Notes under the pieces: model-generated | Databases searched by the model: none | What the model saw: the letters and a program-made list of their open reading frames with translations, nothing else | What the model was told of the DNA's origin: nothing | NCBI RefSeq assembly: GCF_003254645.1 | Contig: NZ_PNFD01000002.1 | Coordinates: forward strand, 248,001 to 312,000 | Direction of reading: 5' to 3' | Origin: Microbacterium suaedae | Lineage (GTDB): Bacteria > Actinomycetota > Actinomycetes > Actinomycetales > Microbacteriaceae | Length of the DNA stretch: 64,000 nt | Translations under genes and position numbers: made by a program | Shown: in pieces, positions 61,247-64,000 of the stretch | How the letters are laid out: each line of letters starts with the position of its first letter | How positions within the stretch are numbered: position 1 is the first letter of the stretch

Positions 61247-62422
61247 GTGCCGTACCTCGACTACGCCGCGACGGCGCCTCTGCGCCCGGAAGTGCGTGAA
61301 GCGTGGAATGAGGCGCAGACGACGGGGAATGCGTCGTCGGTGCACGGCGATGGACAGCGCGCCCGGCGGATCCTGGAGGACGCGCGGGAGCGCCTCGCAG
61401 CAGTTCTGGACTGCGATCGTCTCGAGGTCGTCTTCACCTCGGGGGGCACCGAGGCGATCAACCTGGCCCTCAAAGGCCTGTGGTGGTCGCGACGCCCCGA
61501 GACGCGGGCAATCGTGCTTCCAGACGGCGAACACCACGCGACGATGGATGCGGCCGAGTGGCTGAGGACGGCGGAGGGCGCCGAGGTGCGCGACGTTCCG
61601 CTCGACGATCTCGGCCGGATCCGCGCCGATCGTTTCGCAGAGGTGGTCGAGAGCGGCGCGGCGTGGGCCACGGCCCTCGCAGCGAACAACGAGGTCGGCA
61701 CGATCAACGACGTCGAGGCGCTCACCGCGGCGTCCGCGGCGGCGGGCGTGCCGATGCATGTCGACGCGGTCGCGGCCCTCGGCCACCTGCCGATGTCATT
61801 CCGTCGATGGCGGGGCGATGCGGATCCGGCCGCGGGGCTCGTCGCGCTGAGCGTGAGCGGGCACAAGATCGGCGCGCCCGTCGGAACCGGGGCGCTCGTC
61901 GTCTCGAGGGCGGCGACGCCCGCGCCGCTGCTGCACGGTGGCGGACAGCAGCGGGGTCTCCGCGCCGGCACGCAGGACGTCGCGGGGGCGACCGCCCTTG
62001 CGGTCGCGGCCGAGCTCGCCGAGCGCGAGCGCGCCGACGAGGACATGCGCCTGGCCGGGCTGCGCGAGCGTCTTCTTGTCGCTCTCCGCGCGGACCCGCG
62101 GATTCGCCTGCTCGGCGATCCAGCCCGCCGCCTCGCCTCGAATGTGCATCTGCTGCTGCCGGGTGCGACCGGCGAATCGATGCTCTATCTGCTCGACATG
62201 TCGGGTGTGTCGGCGTCGACGGGCTCAGCGTGCCAGGCCGGCGTGACCGAGGCCTCGCACGTCGTCGAGGCGATGGGGATCCCGGGCGAGGCGCCGCGGC
62301 AGGTGCTGCGTCTCACGATGGGGCCCGCGACGACCGCTGCGGACGTCGACGCGGCCGCGCAGGCGATCCTCTCCTCGTACGCGCGCCTGGTTCCGCCCGA
62401 CGCGGATCCCGCGACCAGCTGA
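61247..62422 (+). CDS. iscS: Cysteine desulfurase (IscS/NifS family)
   Basis: 391 residues, PLP enzyme taking sulfur from cysteine. Begins PYLDYAATAPLRPEV; GGTEAINLALKGL; PLP Lys207 in SVSGHKIGAP; active Cys329 in TGSACQAG. GTG start five bases after the co-chaperone gene. Next to mnmA, so it likely supplies persulfide for tRNA 2-thiouridine; it could also supply MoeB-rhodanese. No Fe-S scaffold gene adjoins. Confidence 0.93.
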   Translation: MPYLDYAATAPLRPEVREAWNEAQTTGNASSVHGDGQRARRILEDARERLAAVLDCDRLEVVFTSGGTEAINLALKGLWWSRRPETRAIVLPDGEHHATMDAAEWLRTAEGAEVRDVPLDDLGRIRADRFAEVVESGAAWATALAANNEVGTINDVEALTAASAAAGVPMHVDAVAALGHLPMSFRRWRGDADPAAGLVALSVSGHKIGAPVGTGALVVSRAATPAPLLHGGGQQRGLRAGTQDVAGATALAVAAELAERERADEDMRLAGLRERLLVALRADPRIRLLGDPARRLASNVHLLLPGATGESMLYLLDMSGVSASTGSACQAGVTEASHVVEAMGIPGEAPRQVLRLTMGPATTAADVDAAAQAILSSYARLVPPDADPATS

Positions 62423-62428
62423 GCGATC

Positions 62429-62434
62429 TACACT
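62429..62434 (+). promoter_or_regulatory. -10 element TACACT, leaderless promoter of mnmA
   Basis: TACACT is followed after six bases by the mnmA ATG at 62441. Confidence 0.5.
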
Positions 62435-62440
62435 CGCACC

Positions 62441-63544
62441 ATGCGAGTTCTTGCAGCGATGTCAGGCGGCGTCGACTCGGCGGTGGCTGCCGCGCGCGCG
62501 GTTGATGCCGGTCACGATGTCGTCGGCGTGCACCTCGCGCTTTCGCGCGCCGGCGGAACGCTGCGCACGGGAAGCCGTGGCTGCTGCACCGTCGAAGACG
62601 CGATGGACGCCCGCCGCGTCGCGGACCGGCTCGGCATCCCGTTCTATGTCTGGGACTTCTCGGAGCGTTTCCGCGACGACGTCATCGATGACTTCGTCGA
62701 GGAGTACCGGGCGGGACGCACGCCGAACCCCTGCATGCGCTGCAACGAGCGGATCAAGTTCGCCGCGCTTCTCGAGCGCGCGCTCGAACTCGGTTTCGAT
62801 CGAGTCTGCACGGGCCACTACGCGACGCTGATCGATGGCGCGGAGGGTCTCGAGCTGCACCGTTCGAGCGAGCAGGCGAAGGATCAGTCGTACGTACTCG
62901 GCGTGCTCACCGCCGAGCAGCTGGCGCACACGCTGTTCCCTCTGGGGACGACTCCGTCGAAGGAGATCGTGCGCGCCGAGGCGGCGGAGCGCGGCTTCTC
63001 GGTCGCGAAGAAGCCGGACAGCTACGACATCTGTTTCATCCCTGACGGCGACACCCGCGGCTATCTCGCCGAGAAGGTGGGCGCCGAGCCGGGTGAGATC
63101 GTCGACCGCGCGGGGGAGGTCGTGGGTGCGCATGATGGCGCGCACGCCTTCACGGTCGGCCAGCGCAAGGGGCTGCGCCTGGGCACGCCGGCCTCCGACG
63201 GCAAGCCGCGTTTCGTGCTCGAGGTGCGGCCGGTCTCGAACACGGTCGTCGTCGGGCCGAAGGAGGCGCTCGCGGTCGCGGAGCTCTCGGGGAAGCGCTT
63301 CAGCTGGGCGGGCGCGGCGCCGCGCGACGTGGACGAGGAGTTCGCGTGCGATGTGCAGATCCGGGCACACGCGGATCCGGTTCCCGCCGTCGCCGTCGTA
63401 CGCGACGGTGCCCTGACGATCACGCCCCGCGAGCCGCTCACGGGTGTCGCGACGGGACAGACGGCCGTCATCTACGTCGGTACCCGGGTGCTTGGTCAGT
63501 GCACGATCGACCGCACAGTGAGCGCGGTGCCCGTTCCGGCGTGA
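62441..63544 (+). CDS. mnmA: tRNA-uridine 2-sulfurtransferase MnmA
   Basis: 367 residues. PP-loop AMSGGVDS at 6-13, catalytic Cys101 in RCNERIKF and Cys198 in [12 protein letters not shown]. The C-terminal beta-barrel is complete ([10 protein letters not shown]). Puts sulfur on U34 of Lys, Glu and Gln tRNAs. Order iscS-mnmA-ligA is usual in actinobacteria. Confidence 0.95.
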   Translation: MRVLAAMSGGVDSAVAAARAVDAGHDVVGVHLALSRAGGTLRTGSRGCCTVEDAMDARRVADRLGIPFYVWDFSERFRDDVIDDFVEEYRAGRTPNPCMRCNERIKFAALLERALELGFDRVCTGHYATLIDGAEGLELHRSSEQAKDQSYVLGVLTAEQLAHTLFPLGTTPSKEIVRAEAAERGFSVAKKPDSYDICFIPDGDTRGYLAEKVGAEPGEIVDRAGEVVGAHDGAHAFTVGQRKGLRLGTPASDGKPRFVLEVRPVSNTVVVGPKEALAVAELSGKRFSWAGAAPRDVDEEFACDVQIRAHADPVPAVAVVRDGALTITPREPLTGVATGQTAVIYVGTRVLGQCTIDRTVSAVPVPA

Positions 63545-63570
63545 GCATTCGATTGTCAGAGGTGCGAATC

Positions 63571-63576
63571 TAGAAT
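63571..63576 (+). promoter_or_regulatory. -10 element TAGAAT, leaderless promoter of ligA
   Basis: TAGAAT then six bases then GTG at 63583; predicted first RNA base is the first base of the gene. Confidence 0.55.
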
Positions 63577-63582
63577 CGAGTC

Positions 63583-64000
63583 GTGACCGACGCCGATTCC
63601 GCTTCCGACATCTCACTCGACGACGCACGCGCCGAGGTGACCGATCTCATCGCGCGCATCGACGCGGCGCGCGATGCGTACTACGGCGCCGACGCCTCGA
63701 GGGTCGACGATGCGACGTACGACGCGTGGATGCATCGCCTCGAGCGGCTCGAGACGGCGCACCCGGTGCTGCGCGGGCAGGACTCGCCGACGCAGACGGT
63801 GGGCGCGGCGACGCAGACGGGGCTCGACACGATCGAGCATGCCGAGCGCATGCTCAGCCTCGACAACGTGTTCTCGCCCGACGAGCTGCGCGACTGGTGT
63901 GTGAAGACGGCTGAGGCGGCGGGGCGCGCCGTGCGATGGCTGACCGAGCTCAAGATCGACGGACTCGCCATCAGCCTCCGCTACGAGAACGGCGTGCTCA
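63583..64000 (+). CDS. ligA: NAD+-dependent DNA ligase LigA, 3' truncated by window edge
   Basis: The first 139 residues. Domain Ia ([20 protein letters not shown]) for NAD binding and the start of the adenylation domain with [13 protein letters not shown] and the AMP-binding Lys124 in [11 protein letters not shown]. Seals nicks in replication. GTG start set by the leaderless promoter. Confidence 0.95.
   Translation, partial: MTDADSASDISLDDARAEVTDLIARIDAARDAYYGADASRVDDATYDAWMHRLERLETAHPVLRGQDSPTQTVGAATQTGLDTIEHAERMLSLDNVFSPDELRDWCVKTAEAAGRAVRWLTELKIDGLAISLRYENGVL

Overview
The window is a contiguous piece of a high-GC (about 70%) actinobacterial chromosome, most likely a Microbacteriaceae member close to Microbacterium. 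Supporting this: the order trmI - pafBC - tatA - tatC - helY, the order rplS - lepB - rnhB - DUF2469 - yraN - comM - dprA - xerC - M23 - rpsB - tsf - pyrH - frr - cdsA, many four-base start/stop overlaps, and promoters of the form TANNNT followed 6-7 bases later by an ATG or GTG (leaderless mRNAs). No rRNA, tRNA, CRISPR array, insertion sequence or prophage was seen.

Layout. 1-4252: end of a leucine/branched-chain acyl-CoA degradation operon (carboxylase alpha subunit, MaoC hydratase, CitE-like lyase, acyl-CoA dehydrogenase). 4524-9691: a winged-helix regulator plus membrane protein with a palindromic operator, a siderophore-interacting reductase, an M20 peptidase, uppP and a PAC2 protein. 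9746-18011: HAD phosphatase, trmI, an FKBP-like lipoprotein, a fused PafBC transcription factor, tatAC and the helicase helY. 18066-18709: a VapBC-type toxin-antitoxin pair.

18728-40399 is a nitrate-assimilation and molybdenum-cofactor block: nitrate reductase and its flavoprotein partner, a nitrate transporter, mog, moaE, moaD, a DUF6457 protein, moaC, moeA, moeB-rhodanese, modABC, moaA, an SDR, and a siroheme set (SirB-like chelatase, HemD-HTH, fused CysG-like enzyme) feeding nirBD. The housekeeping gene trmD sits inside this block, translationally coupled to mog. The two ends, narK-nas and nirBD, are read from promoters with the same multi-element architecture, which resembles GlnR boxes. 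Together they encode nitrate uptake, reduction to nitrite and then ammonium, and the Mo and siroheme cofactors. MobA, needed for bis-MGD, is not in the window.

40558-53448 is conserved housekeeping: map, rplS, lepB, rnhB, DUF2469, yraN, comM, dprA, xerC, a degenerate M23 protein, rpsB, tsf, pyrH, frr and cdsA, with several strong hairpin terminators. After it come a protein with four DivIVA-like repeats, a lysozyme-like secreted protein and a small zinc-ribbon protein.

55276-56233 is the most accessory-looking spot: a secreted, basic, four-cysteine protein of unknown family followed, with an 11-base overlap, by a strongly acidic small protein. Codon use is unlike the neighbours. A secreted effector with its immunity partner is my preferred hypothesis. 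56331-64000 holds an alpha/beta hydrolase, an AI-2E family transporter, a 647-residue membrane protein with an internal lipobox-like segment, a CnoX-like TPR protein, a cysteine desulfurase, mnmA and the start of ligA.
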